Positions 1 to 11,397 of a DNA stretch of 64,000 nt are shown here, in pieces; positions within the stretch are counted from its first letter, which is position 1, and each line of letters opens with the position of its first letter. Source of the stretch: Tipula vernalis (lineage: Eukaryota > Arthropoda > Insecta > Diptera > Tipulidae); NCBI GenBank assembly GCA_958295665.1, contig OY282560.1, positions 205,655,420-205,719,419 on the forward strand, given 5' to 3'. The notes below the pieces were generated by a model. The model did not search any database and was not told the origin of the DNA. It worked only from the letters and a program-made list of their open reading frames with translations. A program made the position numbers and the translations under genes.

Positions 1-1135
1 GATAAAAGTTAATCGAAATGCAGATATATGTACGTCGTTTCAATGATGTTGTTCAGACCGGTGTCGCAGCAATTTTAAAAAAAGACGATGGTGAACCTAC
101 TTTTGAGAGATATATGGTTGTTCATTAGATCCTTTAGCTTATCCGTTATTGTTCCCAAACGGTGATACTGGTTGGCATGTCAATATAGCACATAACATAG
201 CTACTACATCTTCTTCTACAGTACCTCGAAACAAAGTTACAATGCTTCAATATGCCTCTTATAGACTTGCAATTGGTGATGGGCTTAGCCTTTTACATCA
301 TTCGCAAAAATTATTTCTTCAATGGGTGGTTGATATGTATGTGCGGATTGAAGGCATAAGGTTGCATTTTGTTCGTCAAAATCAAACTACATTACGTGCA
401 GAACTGTATAATAATTTAACTGATTTTGTAAATAATTGTCCAAACGGTGCTGATGGAGTTCATACTGTGGGCCATAAAATCATTTTACCATCATCTTTTA
501 TTGATTCTCCACGCAATATGCACCAAAATTATTTGGATGCAATGTCAATCGTGCAACATTTCGGAAAACCTTCATTATTTATAACTATGACATGCAATCC
601 ACAATGGCCAGAAATTATTGAAGCTCTTGATGGTTGTAGTGCAAATTTTCGTCCTGATATTGTCGTTCGTGTATTTAAAAGTAAGCTTAAGGAACTTATC
701 GATTTAATTTCCAAAAGAAAAATTTTCGGTAAAGTAAATGCCTTAATTTATACTATTGAGTTCCAAAAACGTGGTCTACCTCATGCGCATATTTTGATCA
801 CTTTGGATAGAGATGATAGAATAGATGGGGTTGTTGATATTAATAAGATTGTGTGTGCTGAAATACCTGATATTCAAGTACATCCACAACTATATGAAAT
901 TGTTAGGCGTCATATGATTCATGGACCATGCGGTCTACTTAATCCAAACTCTGTCTGTATGAGAGAAGGAAAATGCACCAAACGTTTTCCAAAAGATTTC
1001 TGTGATTATACGAGTGATAGCGTGAATGGATATCCTGTTTATAGACGACGTGATAATGGTGTGAATGTTGATGTTCGTGGGCATTCTGTTGATAATCGTC
1101 GCTCCATACAATCCATATCTTTTAGCCAAATTTAA
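1..1135 (+). pseudogene. Helitron Rep, N-terminal and HUH nuclease region (broken)
   Basis: Encodes the Helitron_like_N and rolling-circle Rep portion of a RepHel protein, which in intact Helitrons nicks and joins single-stranded DNA. The first about 130 bases, in another frame, hold a KKDDGEP segment; after a TAG and frame change comes LAYPLLFPNGDTGWH, typical of Helitron Rep. The open stretch from 149 runs 328 codons. The HUH motif is visible as GLPHAHIL near 771-795, preceded by FITMTCNPQWPEI. The ATG at 149 lies inside the domain and is not a natural start. The frame ends at 1,135, where the reading frame shifts by one base. Confidence 0.85.
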
Positions 1136-1561
1136 TTATCATTTAAACGTAGAAGTGTGTACGACCGTTAAAAGTGTGGAATACAATTACAAGTACGTGT
1201 ATAAACGATCTGATTGTGCGTCGTTAGAATTTGGGGGTTAAATGGCGAAATAAAAGGGCGGTATCTTTGTTCAACTAAGGCTTCATGGCGTATACTTCAG
1301 TACCCTATGCACTTTCAATCGCATACGATTATTCGCCTTGATTTTCACTTGCCCAATCGTCAAAATGTTGTTTTTCGGGAAGATTATGAGAATGAAGCTG
1401 TTGCAAATCGATCAACGACAAAATTATTGGCATTTTTTAACTTGAATAATAATGACCCTTCATCTAATAGACTTTTGTATAGTGAAATACCATTGCATTA
1501 TGTTTGGAATTACAGAGAGAGCAAAATTGGACTAAGAGAAAACGTGGAAGTGAAAAAGTGA
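1136..1561 (+). pseudogene. Helitron Rep, catalytic-tyrosine region (frameshifted)
   Basis: Continuation of the Rep domain after a frame change at about 1,135. Nucleotides 1,166-1,215 read SVEYNYKYVYKRSD in the shifted frame; Helitron Reps carry their two catalytic tyrosines in this kind of YxxKYVYK context. A further shift near 1,230 moves the reading into the frame of 1,214-1,561, which contains ASWRILQYPMHFQSH, HLPNRQNVVF and IPLHYVWNY, all typical of the stretch downstream of the Y2 motif. This whole block is missing from Helitron copy 2. Confidence 0.8.
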
Positions 1562-2097
1562 TATCTCGATTGTATGTTGTGTCTCCTAAAGATATTGAAT
1601 TGTTTCATTTGCGGTTGCTTTTGTTGCATGTTCGGGGCCTAAAGTCATTTGGAGATTTGCGAACGTATTTAGATGTTCAATATTCTACATTTATCGAAGC
1701 ATATCAAGCGCGAGGTATTGCATCCAATGATAATGAATGGCGTGAGTGTTTGAATGAAGCAAAACAAACTAAATCTCCTCGGCAATTACGTGAATTATTT
1801 GGATTTGTTTGTAGTTTGAATGTTCCAGCAAATGCCTTACTTATATGGGAAGAGTTTAAAATATTCATGACAGAAGATTTTCTTAAGTATTATAATGAAA
1901 ACATTTCATATAATAGATCCCTTTTGATTGATATTCTTCAAACACACAATCTTTCCTGTCAACAACTTGGGCTCCCAATTCCAGTGTATGTGGATGAAAA
2001 TATTGATTTCGATTTTGTTGATCCTATTGAAGAAGAAACCATTTTTCATGGGATGTATAGAAGCTATATTCTATGTTATAAACTTGGTTTTGCGTGA
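1504..2097 (+). pseudogene. Helitron Rep-helicase linker (pseudogene segment)
   Basis: Joins the Rep part to the helicase in Helitron proteins. Visible segments include RLYVVSPKDIELFHLRLLL, the conserved region where such proteins carry an ERFYLRLLL-like string, then GLKSFGDLRT and the long stretch FGFVCSLNVPANALLIWEEF. The frame closes at 2,097 with YKLGFA-stop, while helicase coding resumes in the next frame. The same frame change is present in copy 2 (24,169-24,651), so it predates the separation of the copies. Confidence 0.8.
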
Positions 2098-2731
2098 ATT
2101 ATTAGATCATAATACTGGTAGCAATGTATTTTGTTTGACAGCTCATGCAGTTTGTGGAAAAACGTATGTCCTAGAAGCAATCATTCATAAATTATATTCA
2201 TTACAAATACCATGCATACCAACTGCTTTCAGTGGTATAGCTTCTACTCTTTTGATTGGTGGCCGAACTTTGCATAATGTTTTCAAGTTACCTATTCCAA
2301 TTTTAGAAAACTCAGTATCAAGCATTACTGCCAACAGTGCTCAAGGTCGATACATTAAATCAGCTTCATTGATAATTATTGATGAAGTCTCAATGTGTCC
2401 ACTACATGCCTTAAAAATGATTGATAGATTATTGAGAGATTTGACTGCGAATGAAAGTAGAGAAAAATTATTTGGGGGTAAAACAATTCTGTTGTGCGGT
2501 GACTTTCGGCAAATTTTGCCAGTAATACCTCATGGATCACGTGTCACCCTAATTGAGAATTGTATTATATCTTGGTCTGGATTTTCAACTTTTCACCGTG
2601 TTACTTTAACACAAAATATGAGAACTCTAACTCATGAAATTGGATTTGTTAAATTCCTTAAATCTATTGGTAATGGTGATATGCAAACTTTCCCTCAATA
2701 CGGTTACAGAGATTTCCCACGGGAAACTTGA
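2063..2731 (+). pseudogene. Helitron Pif1-type helicase, truncated (lesion in Walker A)
   Basis: SF1B (Pif1-like) helicase domain expected to unwind DNA during rolling-circle transposition. The Walker A region reads LTAHAVCGKTYV; copy 2 has GCGKT, so a glycine has become valine here. Walker B is LIIIDEVSMCPLHALKMI, followed by TILLCGDFRQILPVIPHGS (motif III). The helicase sequence stops at about 2,703 and the last codons to 2,731 come from flanking repeat DNA, so motifs IV-VI are absent. The upstream ATG at 1,928 belongs to the out-of-frame overlap and is not a genuine start. Confidence 0.87.
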
Positions 2732-2958
2732 ACTGAATTTTTTTCCTGCGATAGCTATTGATAAGTCACATCAATACAATCCATCTCCAGACATAACACT
2801 CTAAAGGCTGATTTTATACAAATTTTGTAATAATTTTTGGAAAATCGAATTTTCCGAGTTTTCCCACCTGAAACTTGAACTGAATTTTTTTCCTGCGATA
2901 GCTATTGACAAGTCACATCAATGCAATCCATCTCCAGGCATAACACTCTAGAGGCTGA
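2713..2958 (+). repeat. Two-copy direct repeat, period 147 bp
   Basis: A segment of about 100 bp starting TTTCCCAC-GGGAAACTTGAAC at 2,713 recurs at 2,860 with few differences. Both copies contain CCTGCGATAGCTATTGA and AACACTCTA(A/G)AGGCTGATTT. It begins right at the point where Helitron copy 1 loses similarity to copy 2. No coding sequence is recognisable. Confidence 0.8.
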
Positions 2959-4394
2959 TTTATTTTTGACTGGAATGTCAATAACATAATCTGCATTATC
3001 GACTTTTCACTTTCGGCTGGAAACTTTCGGCTAACTTTAACAGGGTCAAAGTACGTCAATACGGAACGTACAAGCAATTAGTGTAAGATCTACTTTTACT
3101 GACTATTATTTGTCAAACAAAGGATCTGTTCCATGGAAAAACCAATTTAGTACTAAAACGAAATTTCATTTATTTATCATAAAACTAGTTGTAAAATATT
3201 ATTAATAAAAGATACATACCGTAGGCTTGTCTTGTTTTCTCTCCTATTGTTTCGAAATCTGGATTTAATACCATCATAATTTCTTTCCAAGCTGCTTAAG
3301 TTGCAACGCGATTTAATATAATTCCATCGTTTTACCCCACAAAATGGACTTTTATCCAATAAAGTAATCAATACTATAAATCATTATCTATGGAAGATTC
3401 GTCGGCCATTTGGAAATAATAAATTTGAAACAAGTGCAATCTCTCCAAAAGATACTTCAAACCTAGACGCTTGCTTGGTTGCTATTCAGTAAAAAAAGTG
3501 TGGCATACACTGTGTGCAAGAGACGGTGTAAATACTATGCACCACTGCAAAGCGAATACGTCAAAGTTTATTTGATTTGCTTTGAGTATTCGATAAACGG
3601 GTTTAGCTGTGTACGTTTTTTTGCAGCACAAACGTCATGTGAATGTTTCTATATACAATGTATGCGCCAAAAAACGTTGGTTGGTCTTTGTAAGGATTTC
3701 GTTTAGTTGGTATTACGAAAAGGCTTTTCTAGATCAGGTTTTTATTTTTGATATTTTGTATATTTTACTGTATTATTCTGTAGTATACTAACGGTCAAAG
3801 GTATAGGAAGATTTATCGATAATGTAGTATTATTTTATACGTAAAGACTTAGTACGGGATTAGTTTTGTAGATGTCAGCTTTAGGAATTTTAATTTTTGG
3901 TGCATAAATAAAAAATAAAATTAATTATTTTCTATAATTCATGTCTAGTTGCCAGTTTTATTCGTGTTGCTTGGTAAATATGATATCTGAGATATTTTCA
4001 TAAATGTTTAAGTTTAAATATATATGAACAGCAGTTAAGAAAATTGTTTCAAATTTCTTGTAATAATTGGGTTACTTAAACCAAAATCTATAAAATTTTC
4101 ACAACAACAACATTATGGTCAAAATGAAATAAAAACTTACTACAAATCGTGTGGTTACTAGGCCAATACACATTACATAGAAAAGGCTGCAAAAATTTGG
4201 TAAAATCGAACAAAAATTACCACACCATATTAAAAAGGTCTGATTAAATAATTTGTTTTCGTATTTGTAGCGCCTCCCTCATTCATTCTCAGCGACAATA
4301 TATCAATTACATACATTGGTGTCTGAGCTCACACAATCACCACTCCTCCGTTCCACGCCGCTCAACATTTTGTCATACGTGCAAGAACAATATA
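2959..4394. other. Non-coding stretch
   Basis: AT-rich sequence in which I recognise no gene. A short duplicated ACTTTCGGCT occurs near 3,007-3,031. The small open frames (for example 3,479-3,706) show no family signature or splice context. Confidence 0.5.
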
Positions 4395-4416
4395 AATTAT
4401 TATTATTATTATTATT
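4395..4416 (+). repeat. (ATT)n microsatellite
   Basis: About seven uninterrupted ATT units. On the minus strand it lies immediately downstream of the LINE remnant's last recognisable codons, the place where a simple-repeat LINE tail could sit. Confidence 0.85.
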
Positions 4417-4429
4417 GAAGCGCCATGTG

Positions 4430-5143
4430 GGCGATAACCGACCTCGCACTGCGACCTAAAAGATCTACTGTGCTGGATCCATTGATGTCCGTCAGGTAGG
4501 CCAGCCCATTACGTTTGCAATGAGCTATGAGCCGCCTAACTTCAAGTGTAGGTATCAACTCTGAGTCTCCAGGAAAGTAAACTTATAATTGACTTTAAAG
4601 CCAACCCGCTTGATCACTCTCCAATTGATCGCCTGCATGCCCTAGTTTTGGCTTTTGATAAATCCAAAAACCTTATCCGTGGGGAATTCAGCACTATTTG
4701 GGAAGGTGACAAACACAATCCTGGGTCGAGGCAGGTTTTCCGCATGTGCACCCTATGGCCTCCCTAAGCCACTGAACAGTGACCCGATCAGCGCAGGTTA
4801 CTATCAGCCAACCAAGCCAAAGCTGACTGCCAAGGAACTTAGGTTTAAGTCCTTGGCCTCTTGCTCTAGCACCTTATCTAGGATGCCCTCCTGGACAGCC
4901 TCCAGCTGCTTTTCAGTATGGACAACCTCAGAAAAACCAATGGAGCCGGTGGAGTACCCTCACCCGAGCGGATTGTATTCGACGGTGGGACCTCAGTGGG
5001 AGCACAAGTCTCCCTTTGTGGCCGCATCGACAGAAGCCTTGTCTCGCTTCCGGGCGTTTTGCCCTCGGCAAGAAGCCTCTTATAACGCTTTTTCGATGAA
5101 AGTAACAATTTGATAGGTAAATTGTCCTAGACAGGAAAAACAA
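4430..5143 (-). pseudogene. Internally deleted LINE: ORF1 fragment joined to endonuclease fragment
   Basis: Non-LTR retrotransposon remnant read on the minus strand. From 5,108 down, ORF1 shows SSKKRYKRLLAEGKTP, a start typical of one insect LINE ORF1 family; after a frameshift it continues as TEKQLEAVQEGILDKVLEQE (near 4,850-4,915) and LPRPRIVFVTFPNSAEFP (near 4,685-4,740), the RNA-binding domain. From about 4,590 the frame changes and endonuclease-type sequence follows: FPGDSELIPTLEVRRLIAHC, then NGLAYLTDIN near 4,480-4,510. The intervening ORF1 end and EN start are missing, indicating internal deletion. The 152-codon plus-strand frame over this region is a shadow. Confidence 0.72.
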
Positions 5144-5670
5144 AGCTGTTACAACGTCGTGAAATCTGAAAAATTACACAAATTAATTATAAATGTTAAA
5201 CAGATATTTAATAAGTTTTTCAAACGTTGTGGCAATGAAAAAAAAGCTAATTAGCTTAAGTTGGTATATAAGCCATTCCAGCAGCGATTTTGTTATACGC
5301 CTTAAAGCAAAACAGCCGAGAGAAAAACAATTTTGCTGTGGTAATCAACTAAACAAGTATGACAGCTATAATACTGTTTTATTTTTTTGTGTAATTTTCA
5401 AACATATTTGCATTTAATTAAAACTACTGTTAAAATAACAAAATAGTTAGAAAACCAGTCTAAAAGAAATTTATAACTAATTTTGGAGGTGGAAAAGGGT
5501 TTTTTTCGGCAATTATTTACGGATACAAAAATACAATATGCTGTGCAGTCTAGTTATGCGCTTTATGACAAAAAATCAAATAAGTCGAATATAATGGCGA
5601 ACAAAGATTTATATCATTATTTATAATTTTATTTATTTATTTATTTATTATTTATAATAATTGTAAATAG
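5144..5670. other. AT-rich non-coding stretch
   Basis: Nothing recognisable apart from an (ATTT)n-like run at about 5,628-5,650. On the minus strand this lies just past the stop of the small degenerate gene and contains AATAAA-like strings suitable for polyadenylation. Confidence 0.45.
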
Positions 5671-6348
5671 TCATGTGGTATCTTGCAAATGAGTGTTGCC
5701 AAATGCTATGTTTGAAGATCCATCTTTCAATTGACTAGTACCAGTTGACGCGGATGGGTAAGATTTGGTGGTTTTTCCATTGTTTTTTTGCGACTATCGA
5801 TTACATCTTGCACCGAAGGAATATTTGATATATCTTAATTTGAAAAAAAAATCATTAAAAAATTAATAAAAATACTTTAAACTTACTACGTAATGTATTT
5901 ACTTTTCTGAATTCCTTTTCATCCCAGCGCCCTCTTCGAAAGTGACTCTTTCTTCTAACCTTTGCATACTCTATGCTGCCGGCTGATATGCCGAATATTT
6001 GGCGAGCAAGCCTGCCTGTTCTAATCATCATAAATTATCGGATTTTTGCTCTGTAACCCTTGATATTTGAGGAATTGTTATTGTCCGGTTGATAATGAAC
6101 GACAGCATTATCTTCGTCTTCTTCAGACCAGCTACGCCGGACACAATGCAAATTCCTTCTTGCTTACAGTTTTGAGAACACAGAAAACCTAATAATCATA
6201 ACAAACCAATTAAATTATACTCTTATAATATTAAATAAACTTAAAATCACTAGAAAAATGATTTCATAGCTAACACTTACCGTTATTAAAGATAAAATGT
6301 ACTGTTTCAGTAATTACCGCGTTAATCTGACAATAATGTTGAATAGCA
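5671..6348 (-). pseudogene. Unidentified degenerate gene with three putative exons
   Basis: Not a family I recognise. Putative exon A ends at 6,281 (open from about 6,348; contains CQINAVITETVHFIFNN). A donor GTAAGTGTTA and an acceptor TTATTAG bound a 92-bp intron (6,189-6,280). Splicing keeps the frame open into exon B (5,887-6,188): NGFLCSQNCKQEG. After a one-base shift exon B continues RRSWSEEDEDNAVVHYQP and, past an in-frame stop, RQIFGISAGSIEYAKVRRKS. A second donor GTAAGT and acceptor AATTAAG bound a 53-bp intron (5,834-5,886). Exon C reads ISNIPSVQDVID, then after another shift GKTTKSYPSASTGTSQ to a stop at 5,671. At least two frameshifts and a stop mark it as a pseudogene of a host gene or a TE gene. 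Confidence 0.4.
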
Positions 6349-6393
6349 AATTACAGAAATCCAACTTGATATGCCAATTGGTTTGGAAAAGAA

Positions 6394-6453
6394 AAAACTG
6401 CTTAACTCAAAGCAAAATTGTTTAACACACAGCAAAACTGCTTAACACGCCGC
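6394..6453 (+). repeat. Three 20-bp tandem units
   Basis: Units begin at 6,394, 6,414 and 6,434 and follow the pattern AAAA(C/T)TG(C/T)TTAA(C/A)-(A/C)C...GC, differing at a few positions. It lies about 45 bp upstream of the degenerate intron-containing gene, on that gene's 5' side. Confidence 0.7.
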
Positions 6454-6459
6454 AGAATC

Positions 6460-9400
6460 TACATGTGTACTATATGTAAATTTATAACTAAAACAATGTT
6501 GATAACCCTCTAGCAGGTATTTCCGCTTTTAGAGACGGATCACAGAAAACATGATAATAAATAGAAAATTATTATTTGCTTTTGTACTCTTTGCACAGAG
6601 TTACGTTTTTGTAAGTTGTTTCTAATATTACAAGTGTATGTGCCATAACGGTTATTATTTGTGTAATTCAAACATCTCAGTTAAATATTTATTTGAACAA
6701 AATTGGACAGATAAATATTTAATTGTCGCGTCATAATGTCCAAGTGTACAAGAAATATTATTAGTGTCTTGTTTTTCTTGTGGTAGAAATCAGAGAGTGT
6801 GCTTGAGAAGCACCCTTCGAATACAACGCCAAATGTTGACAGTATTTGGGAGGAGTAATTCGAGTGCAAAGAGCTAATAATGTAAAATGTAGAAAACATC
6901 GATACGTCGTGTGAGCGATGTTAGCTGACATAACGAGGCAATAGTAAAATAGTTTGCATTGCTCAAAACAGGAAAACGTATCTCTGATTTAACGCAAGTG
7001 TGCTAGTAAGTTTTAAAAGGCTTCGTTTGCAATTGAGAGATATGTATAAGACGCAATGGACCCTTGTGTTTCTGAAATATTATTATGCACTCGTGAGACC
7101 AAATATTATTAGACTGGCGGTTGGTGCTTTTAAAGTTCAACCGGGAATTATAATTTCAATTAGTGATGTTTTTGTATTATATAATCTTTGTTAATGTAGT
7201 AATATGTTGGTAATTTTAACCTGAGATAATTTTAGACCTAATTTTCGATTTTATCCCAATCAGAAAAAATTGCCTGCTAGCAGGTTAAAGTAAATAATAT
7301 TCCATGCAAAGTTCAACAGCTAAAACGCTTAACACAAAATAATAATATTTTATGATCAGTGATTTTCTCATTCAAAAGCTAATTAGTTACTTATAACATT
7401 TAATAAATTTTGGTTACTTTTTCGTAAGTTCGTGAAACAATTAAGCTGTAATAATATTTAATTTGAAATAAATTGTACAAAAATAAATAACTATGTATAA
7501 ATTAAATCATAAAGTTAATTAAGCAAAAATATAATTTATATAAATAAATTTAATTAAATAGAAAACAATAAATAATTAAAATATATGTGTTTTACAATAA
7601 AGTTTTTATATTGGTGACCACATACGTCCGTTTTTACGGACTTCAACGGCCCAAAAATCGACGCCACATTTTTTTTTGTGTGTAATAAAATTTATGTTTA
7701 ATGATACGAACGCGTATCAGGTAAACGGTATGTACCTAAAAAAATTAGAAACCTAATAAATAAATCGGCCACATGCCACAAATAATTTATTTGTCTCATT
7801 ATGCAATCCGGAATCAACTTCACTTACCCACAACTAGAAAACATTTATATAAACGTTTTATATTATTTTTGCATTTTTCATTGAATAAATTGAAGCGTAA
7901 AAACATCTTTATGCCACGGATTCCGATGGCGAACAATGAAAAGTTATACTACTAAAAAAGCTTCTATAAATTTATGACGTATATGGTTCTATACTCTAGA
8001 AGGCTCTGATTTCTCCAGTACTAATTATAAAAACTGATGGTAACTAGATAGAAATTGTGAGAAGGACAAACAACATCTTTCCCTACACATTTTGATTTAC
8101 ACTCAATTTAATGTGTCTATAGTATGTATGTTGAAATAAGTAGTTTACATCTCCAATTTAAGTTTAACACTAAACTCGTGTTAAACAGTTGTTGCGGTTA
8201 TTTTCTCCTTACTTAATTACAAAAGCTTAGCATAAAATACGTATTTCCGAAAAATCGTGTACCAGGATATGAGCGAGCCGAAATATTAAATGATATCCAT
8301 CAAAGCATTACTGTTATTTCATCATTAGACTGCATTAGATGGTAGATGACATCTTTTCACTTATAATTTAAATAGCTTATAAATTTACCGAGCATGGATA
8401 ACTCTAATTTTGTCAAATTTATTATTTTTGAAATCATATTAACAACGTAAAATTAATTGGAAGAATTTGTCGAATTAAAGAAATTTAAGTCAACCAATTA
8501 CCATCGCATCAATTTTTAATCCAGAGTTTCTTACAGTGATTAAAAATCAGCATATAAAATTTATGCTATATATTTATGTAATCTAATTATAATCATGACA
8601 ACTAAATCTGAATATCTAAGATTAACAATCAAAACGAGAAAAATTCGCTTCCCTAGTTAGTCACTTTCCAAATTTGGAACCTCCACTCTCCCATTATGTC
8701 AATCTAAATTTCGTTCAATTTTAATCTCATTAAACTAAAAAATGACGAGAAGCTAAAAATAGAAACGATATTAAAATACACGAGGATGTGTAAGAAAAAA
8801 AAAAAACAATATAAAAGCTCACACATACACAACAAACAGTGTAATAAACGGAAAAGCCGGAAAAATATGTAAATCCATTGTAAATGATGATCATTTCATT
8901 TTTATTGTTTTCATACAAGAAAAACAACAACAACCTCAGTTATATAGCCAAATATAGCGACACCAACGTAAAATAAAATACAATCAAGCTTTTGAGCTTT
9001 TCCTTCTTATTGTTGTTGCTTGGTATATTGTCGCACAATGTCACACATAATCGATGGCAAATACGAATATAATTTTTAGGAAGAAAATGAAAATTTTATA
9101 TAACTTTATTGTTACACTCTATGTCCTTTTGTTGTAGCTATACGTGGTGCTGGAAATGGGCGAGGATTTTAGTTTAATTTTTCCGCTGGATCTTTTTTTT
9201 TTTTTTTTAGATGAAATCAAAATAATAGAAATTTTATTAAATTTTTTATTGTTTGTAATAGGTTTATGTATTTTGATAAGGATGACTCTGCATATAGTGC
9301 ACAAAGGAACAAACTGTTTGATTGTTTGGAAATTTATGTGTATCGTTACTGTGATGATATATATGTATATTGCTACGACGTACATCTCAATCAATTAGAT

Positions 9401-11393
9401 TTGATTTATACATTTAAAATGTATTTATAGTGAGACATGTCTAAAAAATTTACAAACTCAGTATCTATACCTTTTTATATCAATTAAAGCAAATAAACCG
9501 TCACGTACATCTCATTCCATTTTCATTCGACCCTGATTAAATTTTATCTACCTGTTACTCTAATTTGGTTGGAAAATAGTAGATAAGCCAATTACATCGA
9601 TTCAGTAAATAAGTCTGACCAAAATAAAATGAAATAAAAAAAACTTTGATTACAAAACCAATTCATTTCATCATGTATACGACAACCATAATACACGTAT
9701 TTCGTATCCTTCGTTTATGATATCTATAAACTGGCAAACATATGCCAAAAAAGTTTCAAAGCCATTAAAATCAATTTTAATAAATTTAGATACTTTTCTA
9801 ATACCATTACTGATTCTAAAAAATTAAAACTTTTTTGGCAATTCAATTTGCAACTCGAAGCAGGGGTAACCTAATGCTATACACACTAAATATTCCATTT
9901 TATACTTTTGTTGTTTTCCAATAACTTTAGTTGATACTTTTTGTGTTTGTGGAAAATTATATTTATTGCTTTTGTTAATATAGGGACTTGGAATGTTGTG
10001 GGCTGCGAAAAAAACACTTAATAAAATTTTTAGTCCTACAATATGGATGTTTTTAAGGGATTAATCTAATAAAGTGTTAAAAAATAGTTTTATGTTGAGT
10101 TTGACCATCTAAAAGCAGATCATCCCCATAATATCCAACTAGTTTGTTTGGTACATAAAATTCATCATATTCAGCATGGATGAAATAATAAAATGATACG
10201 GAAAAATCTATATGACCTTTTCTTATGTTCATTGGTTTATTGGTGTTGTGAAGAATATCTAAACAATAAATTTTTACGATGTTTTCAAAAGCTTGGAAAA
10301 AAATCGCATCAAAACTCCAAGAAACAAACACAAACAACAACAAAAATATGTGAATCAATCACATTGACGTTCACAAGACAATCATGATGGAAATGAAATG
10401 GAAAAAAAAATTGATATGATAAACGAAAATTATGATTTAAATTTATTTACATACATTTGAATATAAATATTGGATTTCGTTTGGTAATAAAGTTACTGTA
10501 GCGTATGTATAGAAGTATGCTATTCCAAAAAACGGTTCGATATATGAAATTGACAGACAAAAACATTTTTTTTTAAATCAGGACACTATTTTAATGTAGA
10601 GCTCTCTCTTTATCTGTTTCTCTCTCTGTGTTGGAAATTGAAATTTAAGTATATTTCTAATTGGTTTAGTTTACAAAAATGTATCTCAATTCAGTTCCTG
10701 GTTAAATGAGATTATTCATCGGCTCTTCTAACGAAAAGAAATAATATGTCGATTCACTGAACTTACCGTCACAATTTGATGGCTATACTGTTCTGTTTGT
10801 AAATGGGCACGATTATGACTTAGCCAAGTTTTCCGATTTAGTCGCAAAACAGTATGATACCAAGGAAAGAAGAGTAACTTATCCAAATTAATAGATCTAC
10901 ACTGAGAAAAATATTGCGTGATACAATTATAGGCGAAAATTGTTAATCTAACATTGTACGTTGTTAGAAAAATCAACAATATTAAGCTATTTTACATGTA
11001 TAAAATGATAACATATTTTGAGTTTTGGTTAGTTTTAGTGTGAACTCTTAACTAACATGATAAATTTGATCTTATAGTAATACTATTAGAAAATTATCTC
11101 AAATTGTCTGAAATTTGTCTCATAGTATTTTATATCGATAAGCGAAAACAAGAGTGTCATTGTTTGTTTCCCAATTTGGGCTTGTGGCTTAAACAACTAA
11201 AAATTTCTTGAAGCGGTAACAATATTTTATTTATTAATAAAATTGATCTGCTGTCGCATCCACGGTTGAAAAAGAGAGTGATTATAATTTAATTTAGATT
11301 TAAGAAGTAGTTTTATAATAGTTTTTAATTCATATAATTTCCAAATAAATTAATGGTTAAAGTCTTTCTAATCCATCAACATAAAAAGTACTC
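6460..11393. other. AT-rich intergenic region without recognised genes
   Basis: About 5 kb of AT-rich sequence with poly-A and poly-T runs and short open frames up to 93 codons. None carries a recognisable domain, splice context or transposon signature on either strand. A small hairpin, GTCCGT-TTT-ACGGAC, sits near 7,626-7,640. Confidence 0.5.
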
Positions 11394-11397
11394 ATTG
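11394..11397. repeat. Left target-site duplication of the gypsy element (ATTG)
   Basis: ATTG directly precedes the TGTTAC start of the 5' LTR and is repeated at 20,755-20,758 directly after the GTTACA end of the 3' LTR. Confidence 0.85.

Larger units (their letters stand above)
1..2703 (+). mobile_element. Helitron remnant, copy 1 (truncated at both ends)
   Basis: A rolling-circle (Helitron) transposon remnant carrying broken Rep and Pif1-type helicase coding sequence. It enters from the left window edge. Similarity to the second copy on the opposite strand (22,799-25,310) stops at about 2,703: the shared CCCTCAATACGGT continues into helicase sequence in copy 2 but into unrelated repeat DNA here. 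The helicase therefore lacks its C-terminal motifs. At least four reading-frame breaks lie inside, so it cannot make the full protein. No terminal hairpin or CTRR end is present at the break. Confidence 0.88.

Noticed and set aside
4655..5113. 152-codon open frame on the plus strand
   Set aside because: It is the antisense shadow of a minus-strand LINE ORF1 whose motifs are recognisable in two frames.
7626..7640. GTCCGT-TTT-ACGGAC hairpin
   Set aside because: A 6-bp stem alone is expected by chance in 64 kb and has no associated feature.
9144..9398. 84-codon plus-strand hydrophobic frame
   Set aside because: Translation of a T-rich stretch; overlapping frame on the other strand of similar length; no motif.
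10077..10358. 93-codon minus-strand frame with the segment YYFIHAEYDEFYVPNKLVG
   Set aside because: Reads somewhat like protein, but no splice sites, family motif or supporting context could be found; too weak to call.
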